Below, one piece after another: positions 26,986 through 36,450 of a stretch of 64,000 nt of DNA (its first letter is position 1; every line of letters starts with the position of its first letter). The translations under genes were made by a program, and so were the position numbers. Below the pieces are notes generated by a model that saw only the letters and a program-made list of their open reading frames with translations, searched no databases and was not told the DNA's origin. The stretch is from Melioribacter sp051488685 (lineage in GTDB: Bacteria; Bacteroidota; Ignavibacteria; Ignavibacteriales; Melioribacteraceae), in the NCBI RefSeq assembly GCF_051488685.1, contig NZ_JBPSEH010000002.1, forward strand, positions 354,061-418,060, read 5' to 3'.

Positions 26986-27078
26986 TTATTTAAAATAAAA
27001 AAAGGTTATAGTTTTGCTATAACCTTTCCTCGGTTTAAGGTATAAGATTAGTAGTATTTCAATTAGTAATAGCTTCAT
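26986..27078 (-). promoter_or_regulatory. candidate attenuator: Leu/Ile-rich leader peptide running into a terminator hairpin
   Basis: On the minus strand, AAGGAACT-ATG (27078) opens a 30-codon frame, MKLLLIEILLILYLKPRKGY followed by ten more residues, stop at 26986. Seven of its first 14 codons are Leu (four CTA) and three are Ile. Its second half covers a perfect 11-bp stem AAAGGTTATAG / CTATAACCTTT (27001-27027) with a T run, that is, a rho-independent terminator. Codons 12-14 (TTATACCTT) can pair with the left arm AAGGTTATA apart from one bulge, so an alternative structure exists. Likely function: attenuation of the vor operon by charged tRNA-Leu/Ile. The simpler reading is just the terminator of the lipA transcript. 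Confidence 0.45.
27001..27027 (-). terminator. rho-independent terminator between lipA and vor operon
   Basis: A perfect 11-bp stem (arm AAAGGTTATAG, loop CAAAA) is followed on the minus strand by TTTTTTT then ATTTT. It lies 213 bases after lipA and about 27 bases before the vorD-type start, so it either ends the lipB-E1-E2-lipA message or works as an attenuator for the vor genes. Confidence 0.8.
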
Positions 27079-27239
27079 AGTTCCTTCATTAGAAACTAAC
27101 ATGCCAAAATAGAGATACAAAATTTGTTGTTTAAAATAATGATTATTGGCAAAAAATAAAGCCTAAAAGGGAAGGTTTTGAATTTATATTAAAGGAGCAA
27201 TAGTCCTATTTCCAAACCTGAGATATCGATTTCTTACAG

Positions 27240-28145
27240 TTAGGATAATGTAGCGTGTTTATCCGCGTGGTAAGAACTCCTCACAAGAGGTGAAGATTCA
27301 ACAGCTTTGAATCCAAGACTTAATCCGAAATCTTTATATTCTTTAAATTCTTCCAGTGTAACATAACGATGTACTGGCAAATGATTTTTTGTAGGTTGAA
27401 GGTATTGACCTATAGTCATTATATCGCAGCCAGCATTGTACAAATCTTTCATCAATTCGAATACTTCTTCTTTTGTTTCTCCTATACCAACCATAATTCC
27501 ACTTTTCGTTCTCAATCCCTTTTGTTTGAACCATTCGATTAGTTTAAGACTTCTTTCGTATTTTGCCTGAGGACGAACAGCATGATAGAGACGTTTGACA
27601 GTTTCAAGATTATGATTCAGAATGTCTGGTGGATTCTTCATTATGATTTCAAATGACTCGGTATCACCTTTAAAGTCGGGTATTAAAATTTCAATTGTAG
27701 TAGAGGGCATTTTAGAACGAATGAGCCTTACAGTTTCAGAAAAGATTGACGCACCCCCATCTTTAAGTTCATCTCTGTTGACAGAAGTAATTACAACGTG
27801 TTTCAATTTCAACTGCTCAACCGATTCTGCCACACGTCTGGGCTCATCGAGGTCAAGTTCGGAAGGGAGTCCCAATTTAACATTACAAAATCCGCAACTT
27901 CTCGTACATACGTCCCCAAGTATCATGAAAGTTGCAGTACGCCTGTTCCAGCATTCAGCAATGTTTGGACAGCGAGCTTCTTCACATACAGTGTTAAGCT
28001 TCGCTTGCCTCATCAAGCGATGCACATCTTTATAATTCTCACCTGAAGGAAGTCGTACTTTCAACCATTCGGGTCTTTTCCCTAAATCCGGCCTTTCTTT
28101 TTCGATTGCTTCTTTGAAATTTTTTTGATGTTGATTGATTTTCAT
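27240..28145 (-). CDS. lipA: lipoyl synthase (radical SAM)
   Basis: 301 residues. The auxiliary cluster motif is CEEARCPNIAEC and the radical-SAM motif CTRSCGFC; RSSYHADKH near the end contains the conserved RSSYHA. It inserts two sulfurs into octanoyl groups on lipoyl domains. It lies 19 bases after the E2 gene, whose lipoyl domains are its likely substrate, and in the same operon as lipB. Confidence 0.95.
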   Translation of the reverse strand: MKINQHQKNFKEAIEKERPDLGKRPEWLKVRLPSGENYKDVHRLMRQAKLNTVCEEARCPNIAECWNRRTATFMILGDVCTRSCGFCNVKLGLPSELDLDEPRRVAESVEQLKLKHVVITSVNRDELKDGGASIFSETVRLIRSKMPSTTIEILIPDFKGDTESFEIIMKNPPDILNHNLETVKRLYHAVRPQAKYERSLKLIEWFKQKGLRTKSGIMVGIGETKEEVFELMKDLYNAGCDIMTIGQYLQPTKNHLPVHRYVTLEEFKEYKDFGLSLGFKAVESSPLVRSSYHADKHATLS

Positions 28146-28164
28146 TTAATCTCCGAATTAAGAA

Positions 28165-29712
28165 TTAAACAGAACTTGTATCGAAATTTTCTAAAATATT
28201 TTTAATCGACATTAGAAATTTACTACCAATCATACCATCAATCAAACGATGGTCGTGACTGAGCGATAAATAGAGCATAGGTTTAATTGCAATCGAGTCG
28301 ACTCCCCCATTTTCAACAACTACAGGTTTCTTTACGACAGCACCTACGCCTAAAATACCAACTTCAGGCTGATTTATAATCGGCGTACCGATCAATGTAC
28401 CAAATACTCCATAATTTGTTATTGAAAAAGTTCCATTTTGAACATCTTCCGGCACAAGCTTTTTTGATCGGGCGCGTTCACTCAGATCGGCTATAGCTTT
28501 TGCCAATCCGAGTACACTTTTTTCTTCCGCGTGTTTAATGTTCGGCACAATTAATCCGTTTGGCTCAATTGCAACTGCAATACCGAGATTGATGTATTTT
28601 TTGATTATAATGTTTGTTCCTTCAATCGATGAATTCATGAGTGGATATTGCTGTAAAGCTTTCACTGTAGCAAACGCTATAAACGGCATGTAAGTCAATT
28701 TAATAGTGAATCTGTTTTTACTCTCTTTGATAAAATTGTAAATAACCGACATATCCACTTCCGCAACTGCAGTAACATGCACTGAAGTATCTCTGCTTCT
28801 TACCATATGTTCCATAATCCTGCGGCGATTATGATCCATCGGAATAATTTCCTCGCCAGTAGAAGTAGAACCTGTTGCTTTTTCAAACTTCTCTGGCTGG
28901 CCAGGCTCTGAAGTTGTTGTGGATGATCTCTTTGACTCGATGTACTTTTCCAGATCTTTTTTGGTTAGTCTTCCCTTTAATCCTGTCCCTTCGATAGTAT
29001 CGAGTACACTCAAAGGAATTCCTTCGGCTCTTGCAAGATTGATGACCGATGGAGAATAAAATCGAGTTTCACTTTTTCGGAAGTCTTCCTTATGTTGAAC
29101 TGGCTTTTCAATCGATTCGATTTCTTTCTTTTCGGCAGTTTCGTACTTCTCGGTAACCGAAGGGAGAGGCTGCAATCCCGTTGTGGTTTTAAGCCTTGCA
29201 ACAGGTTGTCCTACTTCAACAGTTTGATTTTCGTTGTAGAGAATTTCTAACAATATTCCTTCTTCGGGCGATGGCACTTCGGTATCAACTTTGTCCGTAC
29301 TGATTTCAAATAAAATCTCATCTTTATTAATTTTTTCGCCGACCTTTTTGTGCCATTTGATAATTGTTCCTTCTGTGATTGATTCGCCCATCTTTGGCAT
29401 GACAATATCAATGATCTGGCCTCCAACTTGAGTGGTGGTAGGCGTATCTTCAAGTTTGTCGATATATTCAGTATTATCTGTTTCAATAATTGCTACAACT
29501 TTACCAACTTCAGCCGATTCGTTTTCTTGTACAAGGATTTCTTTCAGTATTCCGTTTTCTGGACTTGGCACTTCAGTATCGACTTTGTCTGTACTTATTT
29601 CGAATAATATTTCGTCTTTTTTAATTTGCTGGCCAACTTTTTTATGCCACTTGATTATTGTTCCTTCGGTAATACTTTCCCCCATTTGCGGCATAATTAT
29701 TTCAACTTTCAT
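28165..29712 (-). CDS. dihydrolipoyl acyltransferase (E2), branched-chain 2-oxoacid dehydrogenase type
   Basis: 515 residues from the ATG at 29712, which has GAGG upstream. Two lipoyl domains (about 1-80 and 103-185) both contain the target Lys in STDKVDTEVPSP. An E3-binding domain follows (about 217-257, SPSVINLARAEGIPLSVLD). The C-terminal catalytic domain contains LSLSHDHRLIDGM, the HxxxDG active site. It transfers the acyl group from E1 to CoA. The next genes are lipA and, upstream, the E1 fusion; an E3 gene is not in the window. Branched-chain specificity is inferred from context and from the fused E1. Confidence 0.9.
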   Translation of the reverse strand: MKVEIIMPQMGESITEGTIIKWHKKVGQQIKKDEILFEISTDKVDTEVPSPENGILKEILVQENESAEVGKVVAIIETDNTEYIDKLEDTPTTTQVGGQIIDIVMPKMGESITEGTIIKWHKKVGEKINKDEILFEISTDKVDTEVPSPEEGILLEILYNENQTVEVGQPVARLKTTTGLQPLPSVTEKYETAEKKEIESIEKPVQHKEDFRKSETRFYSPSVINLARAEGIPLSVLDTIEGTGLKGRLTKKDLEKYIESKRSSTTTSEPGQPEKFEKATGSTSTGEEIIPMDHNRRRIMEHMVRSRDTSVHVTAVAEVDMSVIYNFIKESKNRFTIKLTYMPFIAFATVKALQQYPLMNSSIEGTNIIIKKYINLGIAVAIEPNGLIVPNIKHAEEKSVLGLAKAIADLSERARSKKLVPEDVQNGTFSITNYGVFGTLIGTPIINQPEVGILGVGAVVKKPVVVENGGVDSIAIKPMLYLSLSHDHRLIDGMIGSKFLMSIKNILENFDTSSV

Positions 29713-29724
29713 CAAAACCTCGAA

Positions 29725-31803
29725 TTAATATTGCAATAATAATTTAAGCTGGTCGTAGATTTTATTTCTATCTGGCAGCACAAATTTTTCAAGATTTGGA
29801 GCATAGGGAATTGGACTATCTTTTGCGGCAATTCTTTTAACTGGTGCATCGAGAAACTCAAAACACTCGTCTGAAATCCGTGCGGCAATTTCAGCGCCAA
29901 AACCTGCCGTAAGTGTATCTTCATGAATAACAGCCACCTTGCCAGTTTTTTTCACGCTTTCGGCTACCATGTCGAAATCAAGGGGAGATATTGTTCTTAT
30001 ATCGATAATTTCAATCGAGTAACCTTCATCTTTCAGCTTTTTCGCTGCAAAAGTTGACTCGTACACCATTGCGCCGTAAGTAATTATAGACAAATCAGTT
30101 CCTTCGGTTACTTTTCGAGCTTTTCCAAACTGAATAAGATACCCTGCATCCGGTTCGGGCGATGTGGCATAACTTTGTCTATAAAGACCTTTATGTTCGA
30201 GGAACAAAACCGGGTCGTTGATTCGAAGAGCCGTTTTTAATAATCCTTTTGCATCAGCTGCATTTGAAGGATATGCAATATAAAGTCCCGGCATGTGTGC
30301 AAAAAAACCTTCGATATTTTGACTGTGATATAATCCGCCGTGAATAAATCCTCCGACAGGCACACGTATCACCACTGGGGTTTCGAATAGATTGTTCGAA
30401 CGATAACGATACATAACGAGTTCGTCACGGATCTGCATGAATGCAGGCCATATATAATCACCGAATTGGATTTCGACACATGGTTTTAATCCTGTTAGAG
30501 ACATTCCAATGGCAACTCCGATTATACTTGCTTCGGCTAATGGAGAATTAAAAACTCGTTCGTTGCCGAATTGTGTTGAAAGACCTTTAGTGGCTGTAAA
30601 CACTCCACCCTTTTTGTCCGCCACGTCCTCGCCGAAGAGGTAAATCTTATCGTTAAATTCGAGTTCTTCTTTCAGTGCATGATTAATTGCATCGACCATT
30701 ACAATATTTTTTCCGAAGCTTTTCGATTTTTCATAATTAAGCTTCGATTTCTTGTCCGATTCGTCGTAGACATATTTAATGGCAGAATCTGTGTCTGGTT
30801 CTGGTTGCTTCAAAGCCCAGTCGGCAGCTGCAGTAATATGGTTTCTGACTTCTTTGTAGAGTTCCTCAAGTGCCAGTTCGTTCAAAAAGCCCCTGTCAAT
30901 TAAAAACTCAGAGAATAATTTAATTGGATCTTTCCGTGCGTCTTGAGCCAGCGATTCAGGAGTTCGATATTTTTTCTGGTCGTCCGAAGATGAATGTGAA
31001 AAAAGCCTTACTACATGAGCCTCAACAATAACCGGTCCTTCTCCATTGCGTGCATATTTAAAAGCCGACTTCGCAATCGCATGTACTTTAAGAAAATCCG
31101 TTCCGTCAACTTCGAAACGGAGTAAATTTTCAAAGCCCTTTAGCAATTCTGAAACGGAAGAATTTCTTCCCGCATTTTGATTTTCTACGGGGACGGAAAT
31201 TGCCCATTTATTATTTTCAACTAAAAATACGACCGGCAGCTTTTCGCGACACGCCCAATTAACTGCCTCGAAGAACTCACCTTCAGAGGTAGCTCCTTCG
31301 CCGCTGCTAACATAAACCACGCCATCTTTTCTTTCTTTCTTCAAAGCAAGCGCAGTACCGACGGCTTGCAAAAACTGTGTGCCGGTTGGACTCGATTGTG
31401 TGGGCACATTTAATTCTTTAGACGACCAGTGGCACGGCATCTGTCGGCCTCCGCACATCGGATCATTTTTACGGGCAAGAAAATGAAGGAATACATCCTC
31501 CGGTTTAGTTCCGGCAGCCAGCATGAATGCGAGATCTCTGTAATATGGATAAGCCCAGTCGATTCCCTTTTTGATTTGAAGTCCAAATGCAATTTGAACT
31601 GCTTCGTGCCCTGAACCGGGTATGTGAAAAAATGTTTTACCTTGCTTCAATAGTGTAAGTTGTTTGTCGTCGATCGTACGGGACGTTATCATCAAACGAA
31701 GGACATTTAACAATTCTTTTTTCGTCATGCCCCCGAATGAATCGAGCTTGCCCGTAGGAGTTAATTCTTCATTTAAGATTAGCTCAGATTTATCTTTCTT
31801 CAT
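29725..31803 (-). CDS. branched-chain 2-oxoacid dehydrogenase E1, fused alpha and beta subunits
   Basis: 692 residues from the ATG at 31803. The alpha half (to about 345) has the TPP motif GEGATSEGEFFEAVNWACRE then NNKWAIS, and MCGGRQMPCHW. The beta half (about 365-692) has LFGEDVADKKGGVFTATKGL, the transketolase-like C-terminal domain with IDIRTISPLD, and HEDTLTAGFGAEIAA. The family oxidatively decarboxylates 2-oxoacids on TPP and acylates the E2 lipoyl group. Fused alpha/beta E1 proteins are known in Bacteroidota. It overlaps the end of lipB by 14 bases. Confidence 0.9.
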   Translation of the reverse strand: MKKDKSELILNEELTPTGKLDSFGGMTKKELLNVLRLMITSRTIDDKQLTLLKQGKTFFHIPGSGHEAVQIAFGLQIKKGIDWAYPYYRDLAFMLAAGTKPEDVFLHFLARKNDPMCGGRQMPCHWSSKELNVPTQSSPTGTQFLQAVGTALALKKERKDGVVYVSSGEGATSEGEFFEAVNWACREKLPVVFLVENNKWAISVPVENQNAGRNSSVSELLKGFENLLRFEVDGTDFLKVHAIAKSAFKYARNGEGPVIVEAHVVRLFSHSSSDDQKKYRTPESLAQDARKDPIKLFSEFLIDRGFLNELALEELYKEVRNHITAAADWALKQPEPDTDSAIKYVYDESDKKSKLNYEKSKSFGKNIVMVDAINHALKEELEFNDKIYLFGEDVADKKGGVFTATKGLSTQFGNERVFNSPLAEASIIGVAIGMSLTGLKPCVEIQFGDYIWPAFMQIRDELVMYRYRSNNLFETPVVIRVPVGGFIHGGLYHSQNIEGFFAHMPGLYIAYPSNAADAKGLLKTALRINDPVLFLEHKGLYRQSYATSPEPDAGYLIQFGKARKVTEGTDLSIITYGAMVYESTFAAKKLKDEGYSIEIIDIRTISPLDFDMVAESVKKTGKVAVIHEDTLTAGFGAEIAARISDECFEFLDAPVKRIAAKDSPIPYAPNLEKFVLPDRNKIYDQLKLLLQY

Positions 31804-32518
31804 TCGCCGCCCTTTCAAATTCTTTTAGTGAATTAAGGAAGTGACCTTTATCGAACTCAACGTAATGACGGTATTCAAATATTTTCACGAATTCTTCCAC
31901 CAGCTCTTTTTTAATAGAATTGATATCGTGTGTTCTACCAGTTTCTTTTTCAAGCGATGTCACTTCTTTATCTCTTATGCCACACGGAATTATACCGTCA
32001 AAGAGGGATAAATCAGTATTGATGTTGAAAGCAAAACCGTGCATTGTAATCCAGCGACTTACTTTAATTCCAATTGCTGCTATTTTACGATCTTCAATCC
32101 ATACTCCTGTTAAACCTTCTTTGCGACCGGCATCGAGTCCATGTTTTTTGCATACGTTGATAATAAGTTGTTCCAGATTCCTCAAATAAGCGTGTGTATC
32201 TTCTTTCCACTCCTTAAGGTCGATTATTGGGTAGCCAACGATCTGCCCCGGTCCGTGGTATGTAATATCTCCGCCTCGGTCAATATCATAAACTTTAATT
32301 CCCCGTTTCGTAAGTTGTTCATCTGTCAACAATAAATTCGATCTCGAAGCTACTTTACCAAGCGTATATGTATGAGGATGTTCGAGCAAGAAAAAAGTAT
32401 CACCTGTTTTGCCAGCATAACGTTGATTAAAAATTCTTTTTTGAAGCTCCCATGCTTCATCATAATCGATAAAACCGAGATCACAGTATCTTAATTCTCT
32501 AATTTGATTATCCTTCAT
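31790..32518 (-). CDS. lipB: octanoyltransferase (lipoate biosynthesis)
   Basis: 242 residues from the ATG at 32518. It shows the LipB motif RGGDITYHGPGQIVGYPIIDL, the catalytic Lys region GVWIEDRKIAAIGIKVSRWITMHG and the catalytic Cys in GIIPCGI. It moves octanoyl from acyl carrier protein onto lipoyl domains; LipA then adds sulfur. It is first in the operon lipB-E1-E2-lipA, so the complex and the enzymes that lipoylate it are made together. Confidence 0.93.
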   Translation of the reverse strand: MKDNQIRELRYCDLGFIDYDEAWELQKRIFNQRYAGKTGDTFFLLEHPHTYTLGKVASRSNLLLTDEQLTKRGIKVYDIDRGGDITYHGPGQIVGYPIIDLKEWKEDTHAYLRNLEQLIINVCKKHGLDAGRKEGLTGVWIEDRKIAAIGIKVSRWITMHGFAFNINTDLSLFDGIIPCGIRDKEVTSLEKETGRTHDINSIKKELVEEFVKIFEYRHYVEFDKGHFLNSLKEFERAANEER

Positions 32519-32570
32519 ATAAGGCAAATAAAATGCACTAAATTAAACTTCTACTTTTGTTTGGGTTTAA

Positions 32571-32603
32571 CAAATATAGAAGATTTTACGTTCAAAAGAC
32601 AAA
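32571..32603 (-). promoter_or_regulatory. candidate Bacteroidota-type promoter of the lipB operon
   Basis: On the minus strand TATATTTG (32578-32571) matches TAnnTTTG, and TTTG (32603-32600) lies 21 bases upstream, close to the -33/-7 spacing known for Bacteroidota. It is 53 bases ahead of the lipB ATG, in the gap after nth. Consensus match only. Confidence 0.4.
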
Positions 32604-32620
32604 TTATCTTAGAAAGGAAA

Positions 32621-33316
32621 TTAAACATTATCGAGTAATAAAAAGTCACTTTTTTTTCGTTTCGGTGCTCTATTATTGTTTTTCTCCGGATATGCACACA
32701 GGTCTGCTACAGGACATATTGTGCAATCTGGATTTGTGGGACGGCAAATTTCCCTGCCCAGTTTAATTAGATTTGTATGAAGCGAATGTGCAATTCCATC
32801 GGGAAGATTTTCATTAATTTTTTGAAATGTCTTATCGGGCGATTTTTCGTTAACAATGCCAATCCGATTTAATGTTCGATGAACGTGAGTGTCGACTGGA
32901 CAGACATTTCTGTACAAAGAAAAAAGGAGTACACAACTGGCAGTTTTAACTCCGACACCTTTAAACGAAGTTAAAAATTCGAGAGCTTCTTCGTTCTTCA
33001 TTTTTTTAAGGAAATTCATATCGAGACGATTTTCTTTTGAAAGATTTACAACCAGATTTTTAATTGTACGCGCTTTTTGCCTGGTCAATCCCGCTTTTCT
33101 AATAGCCTTTTCGATTTGACCTAACGGCGATTTTGCCAGCTTGCTCCAGTTAGGGAATTTTTGCTTGAGATTTAGGTAGGCCTCGTAAGAATTATTGTCA
33201 TTAGTATTTTGAGAAAGAATTGTGGCAATTAACAAATCCAGTGGCTCGGGCTTGCGTCTATTCCGCTCGGGCAAACCGAAATGTTCAATTAGTCTACTGT
33301 TTAGGAGTTCCAGCAT
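32621..33316 (-). CDS. nth: endonuclease III (base-excision repair)
   Basis: 231 residues. The helix-hairpin-helix is LTSFKGVGVKTASCVLLF with the catalytic Lys, the catalytic Asp is in CPVDTHVHRTLNRIG, and the iron-sulfur loop CRPTNPDCTICPVADLC has the C-x6-C-x2-C-x5-C spacing. It removes oxidised pyrimidines from DNA and cleaves the abasic site. It stands alone between a sensor kinase and the lipB operon. Confidence 0.94.
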   Translation of the reverse strand: MLELLNSRLIEHFGLPERNRRKPEPLDLLIATILSQNTNDNNSYEAYLNLKQKFPNWSKLAKSPLGQIEKAIRKAGLTRQKARTIKNLVVNLSKENRLDMNFLKKMKNEEALEFLTSFKGVGVKTASCVLLFSLYRNVCPVDTHVHRTLNRIGIVNEKSPDKTFQKINENLPDGIAHSLHTNLIKLGREICRPTNPDCTICPVADLCAYPEKNNNRAPKRKKSDFLLLDNV

Positions 33317-33361
33317 TTTAATAATCTTTAAAAAAGGTGAGTTAAGATACGAAAAATGGAG

Positions 33362-34981
33362 TTATCTCTTGATATATTGAAAGATTGGAACCGTAAAATA
33401 AAAAGTACTTCCCTTTCCGAGTTCGCTTTCAACCCAGATTTTCCCGCCCATTTTTTCGCAGAATTCTTTACATAGGATTAAACCTAATCCTGTTCCTTTT
33501 TCTTTGTGTTGCCCTATTTCTGCATTGTTGACGTCAATTCTGAAAAGTTTGTTTTTATCGGTTTCGCTTAAACCTATGCCACTATCTTCTACTGCAATGA
33601 CTACAAAACCATTTTCGTCACGTGTTGAAACAGTAATTTGTCCGCCTGGATCCGTAAACTTGATTGCATTTGTCAATAAATTCCTTATTATCGTTTCGAA
33701 CAAATTTTTGTCGGCATAAACCATCAATGTCGAATTAATGTCTACTTTGATTTCGATATTTTTCTTTTCCGCCTGCGTAGTTACAATATCCACAGTTTCT
33801 TTTATAACGTTTCGTATCGATAGAGGTTCGAGATTGACTTCGAGGCGGCCGGTTTGTGCGCGCGACCAGGTTAATAAATTTTCGAGCAATTTCTGTATTG
33901 AGGCTGCAGTTTGATAAATTGTTTTTATATATCCGAGTTTTTCCTCGTCGGTCATTTCATTATAATCTTCTTCGAGAATTTGAGAAAAACCGAGAATAGT
34001 AAAAATGGGATTTTTTAGGTCGTGCCCGATTATTGAAAAGAGTTTATCTTTTGCTGTATTCAATTCAAGTAATTTTTTTTCTGATTCGGCAAGTTGGACG
34101 TTAAGCTCGACATAACGAGCAGCTTCCTGTTCTATCTGATCTCGCGAATATGCAATATCCTGAAGCAATTTTTCTCGTTCCAGTTCAGCTTCTATCCGAT
34201 CCTGAATATCGCGGATCATAAAGAGAATTAATACAGGATTCTTGTTTTCGTTGAGAATAGCGCCGATATTCGACTCGGCATAAACTGCGTTGCCATTATT
34301 ATCTTTAAGACGAAATAGATACGATTTTATTGGGGTGCCGGTTGCAGCAACAGAAATGTTCTCTTTGAACAGTTCCCTATCATCTTCAAATATGAAATCG
34401 AGGATATTTTTCGAAAATATATCTTCAACCTTTTCGATGCCGAGCAACGACAAAAACTTATTTGACGCGTAAGAAATTGTACCGTCAAGTTCAGTTGTAA
34501 CGATTGCATCGGGTGAAGTCGATAAAATCGATTGAGCAAATAATTCACTCTGGATTATCTTCTCTTCAATATTTTTCTTTTCGGTAATGTCTCGGACTTT
34601 AAGTACAATTCCATTTTTCTTATCATCGAGCTTTAAACGATGGAAATTAATTTCGAAGTACCTGTCTTTGAGTTTTGGGGATGTATAAACCTCAGAAAAC
34701 GATTTTACTTTTAGAGCTTTTTCAAGATTCTTTTCCCAATACAATCTGTCTTCAAATGGAAAGATTTCCAGAAAATTTTCACCTTCATCATGATTTAATC
34801 CGTCGTACAAAATTAGATAAGATTTGAATTTATTATTACACTTCAGGATTTTGTAATCCTGGTCAAGAAGACAAAACATCTCATCCGTATCAATTAATAC
34901 GTTTAGAACTCCATACGGGTCAATTTGAGTCCACTGCTCGTTATTTACTATTTCTTGATTCATTATTATCTGCGGGCTCAT
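33362..34981 (-). CDS. PAS-domain sensor histidine kinase, cytoplasmic
   Basis: 539 residues, no TM segment. Two PAS domains (about 30-140 and 145-265), a short coiled coil (about 265-310), then HisKA with the phospho-His in FSIIGHDLKNPIFTILGF. The ATPase domain is complete: N-box NLLTNAIKFTDPGGQI, then DSGIGLSETDKNKLF and GTGLGLILCKEFCEKMGGKIWVES. It should sense an internal signal. No response regulator is adjacent; it is divergent from the phosphohexomutase gene. A second ATG at 34963 is possible as start. Confidence 0.9.
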   Translation of the reverse strand: MSPQIIMNQEIVNNEQWTQIDPYGVLNVLIDTDEMFCLLDQDYKILKCNNKFKSYLILYDGLNHDEGENFLEIFPFEDRLYWEKNLEKALKVKSFSEVYTSPKLKDRYFEINFHRLKLDDKKNGIVLKVRDITEKKNIEEKIIQSELFAQSILSTSPDAIVTTELDGTISYASNKFLSLLGIEKVEDIFSKNILDFIFEDDRELFKENISVAATGTPIKSYLFRLKDNNGNAVYAESNIGAILNENKNPVLILFMIRDIQDRIEAELEREKLLQDIAYSRDQIEQEAARYVELNVQLAESEKKLLELNTAKDKLFSIIGHDLKNPIFTILGFSQILEEDYNEMTDEEKLGYIKTIYQTAASIQKLLENLLTWSRAQTGRLEVNLEPLSIRNVIKETVDIVTTQAEKKNIEIKVDINSTLMVYADKNLFETIIRNLLTNAIKFTDPGGQITVSTRDENGFVVIAVEDSGIGLSETDKNKLFRIDVNNAEIGQHKEKGTGLGLILCKEFCEKMGGKIWVESELGKGSTFYFTVPIFQYIKR

Positions 34982-35101
34982 TCATCCGCAATTATTATCG
35001 AAATTTTTCGGGAAAATTTAAATTTATTTTGTTTTTTGTTCGAATTAATAATTCATTTCTGTTATTATTTTTGTGTTTTTTTTCAAAAAATAAGAGGTAA
35101 T

Positions 35102-36442
35102 ATGGACACTTTAATGGTTAGCATATCAGGAATAAGAGGAATCATTGGCGAAGGTCTTTACCCTTCCACGATTGTAGAATACACTTCTGCATATGCAGAT
35201 TTTTGCGGTAAAGGTAAAATTGTAGTTGGCAGTGACGGTCGAATATCAGGAAATATGGTAAAAAATCTTGTAATCGGGACATTGATTGCAAAAGGAAACG
35301 ACGTAATCGACCTGGGCATCTGCCCCACACCCACTGTACTTTTCAATGTAAGAAATTTAAAAGCAGCAGGCGGTATTCAGATTTCAGCAAGTCACAATCC
35401 AAACGAATGGAACGCATTAAAATTGCTGAATAATAAAGGCGAGTTTATGAGCCCAGAAGAACACTATAAAATGATTTCACTTTTGAAAGAGACTCAAAAA
35501 CATTATGCGAAGTGGAATAAACTCGGAACGGTAACTGAATACAGTAAAGGACTTTACGAGCATATCGATGCTGTGCTTTCTATGCCTTACATCGATCTGA
35601 AGAAAATTCGCAGGAAAAAATTTAAAGTTGTACTTGACTGTGTTAACGGTGCAGGTGCTTATTCGATGCCGTATCTTCTCGAAAAATTCGGCTGCGAAAT
35701 TATCCAAACCAATTGTGAAAAGAACGGCATATTTCCACGACTGCCTGAACCTGTACCTGAAAACCTCACTAAAACTATGAAACTCGTCAAAAAGAATAAA
35801 GCTGATTTCGGAATTGTTGTTGATCCGGATGTAGATAGGCTTGTATTAATCACAGAAGAGGGTAAACCTTTTGGAGAAGAAAATACAATTACTCAGGCAG
35901 TTAAATTTATTTTATCAAAAAAACGTGGTAATGTTGTCGTAAATTTATCTACTACTCGCGCTGTTGATGACGTAGCCGCGAATTTTAGATCGAAAATTTA
36001 CAGGTCACCAGTGGGCGAAGCAAATGTCGTCAAAAAGATGAAACAGGTTAAAGCCATTATTGGAGGTGAAGGGAGCGGAGGGGTTATATTGCCTTCGGTA
36101 AATTTTGGACGCGACGCTTTAGTTGGCACGGCTCTTTTATTTCAGCATCTGACGGAATTTGGCGGAACTTTAGGAGAGTTAAAAAAGTCTCTGCCAGAAT
36201 ATTTCATTGTGAAACGCAAAATTGAAATCGGCAAAAAGGACCCCGACAAAATTTTATCCAAACTCGCACTGAAGTATTCAAAATATTCACCAAACAGTGA
36301 AGACGGACTGAGAATTGACTTTGAGGACCACTGGGTTCATTTCAGAAAATCGAATACTGAGCCAATAATTAGATGTATTGTTGAATCCGATTCTAAAACG
36401 AAATCAAACGAGTTGATTGAAAAGTACATGAAAGAATTATAA
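35102..36442 (+). CDS. phosphohexomutase (phosphoglucosamine/phosphomannomutase family)
   Basis: 446 residues from the ATG at 35102, with AGAGG upstream; a longer frame from 34925 lacks family sequence and was rejected. The N-terminus is LMVSISGIRGIIGEGL. The active-site Ser is in GGIQISASHNPNEWNALKLL, the metal loop in VDPDVDRLVLI, the sugar loop in GGEGSGGVILP and the phosphate-binding RKSNTEPIIRC. It interconverts hexose 1- and 6-phosphates; glucosamine (GlmM) or mannose/glucose cannot be separated by eye. Such a product would feed cell-wall or exopolysaccharide synthesis. Confidence 0.88.
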   Translation: MDTLMVSISGIRGIIGEGLYPSTIVEYTSAYADFCGKGKIVVGSDGRISGNMVKNLVIGTLIAKGNDVIDLGICPTPTVLFNVRNLKAAGGIQISASHNPNEWNALKLLNNKGEFMSPEEHYKMISLLKETQKHYAKWNKLGTVTEYSKGLYEHIDAVLSMPYIDLKKIRRKKFKVVLDCVNGAGAYSMPYLLEKFGCEIIQTNCEKNGIFPRLPEPVPENLTKTMKLVKKNKADFGIVVDPDVDRLVLITEEGKPFGEENTITQAVKFILSKKRGNVVVNLSTTRAVDDVAANFRSKIYRSPVGEANVVKKMKQVKAIIGGEGSGGVILPSVNFGRDALVGTALLFQHLTEFGGTLGELKKSLPEYFIVKRKIEIGKKDPDKILSKLALKYSKYSPNSEDGLRIDFEDHWVHFRKSNTEPIIRCIVESDSKTKSNELIEKYMKEL

Positions 36443-36450
36443 AACAAAGG

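Noticed and set aside
34925..35101. N-terminal extension of the phosphohexomutase gene
   Set aside because: The extra 59 residues are AT-rich, hydrophobic and unlike the family; AGAGG precedes the ATG at 35102.
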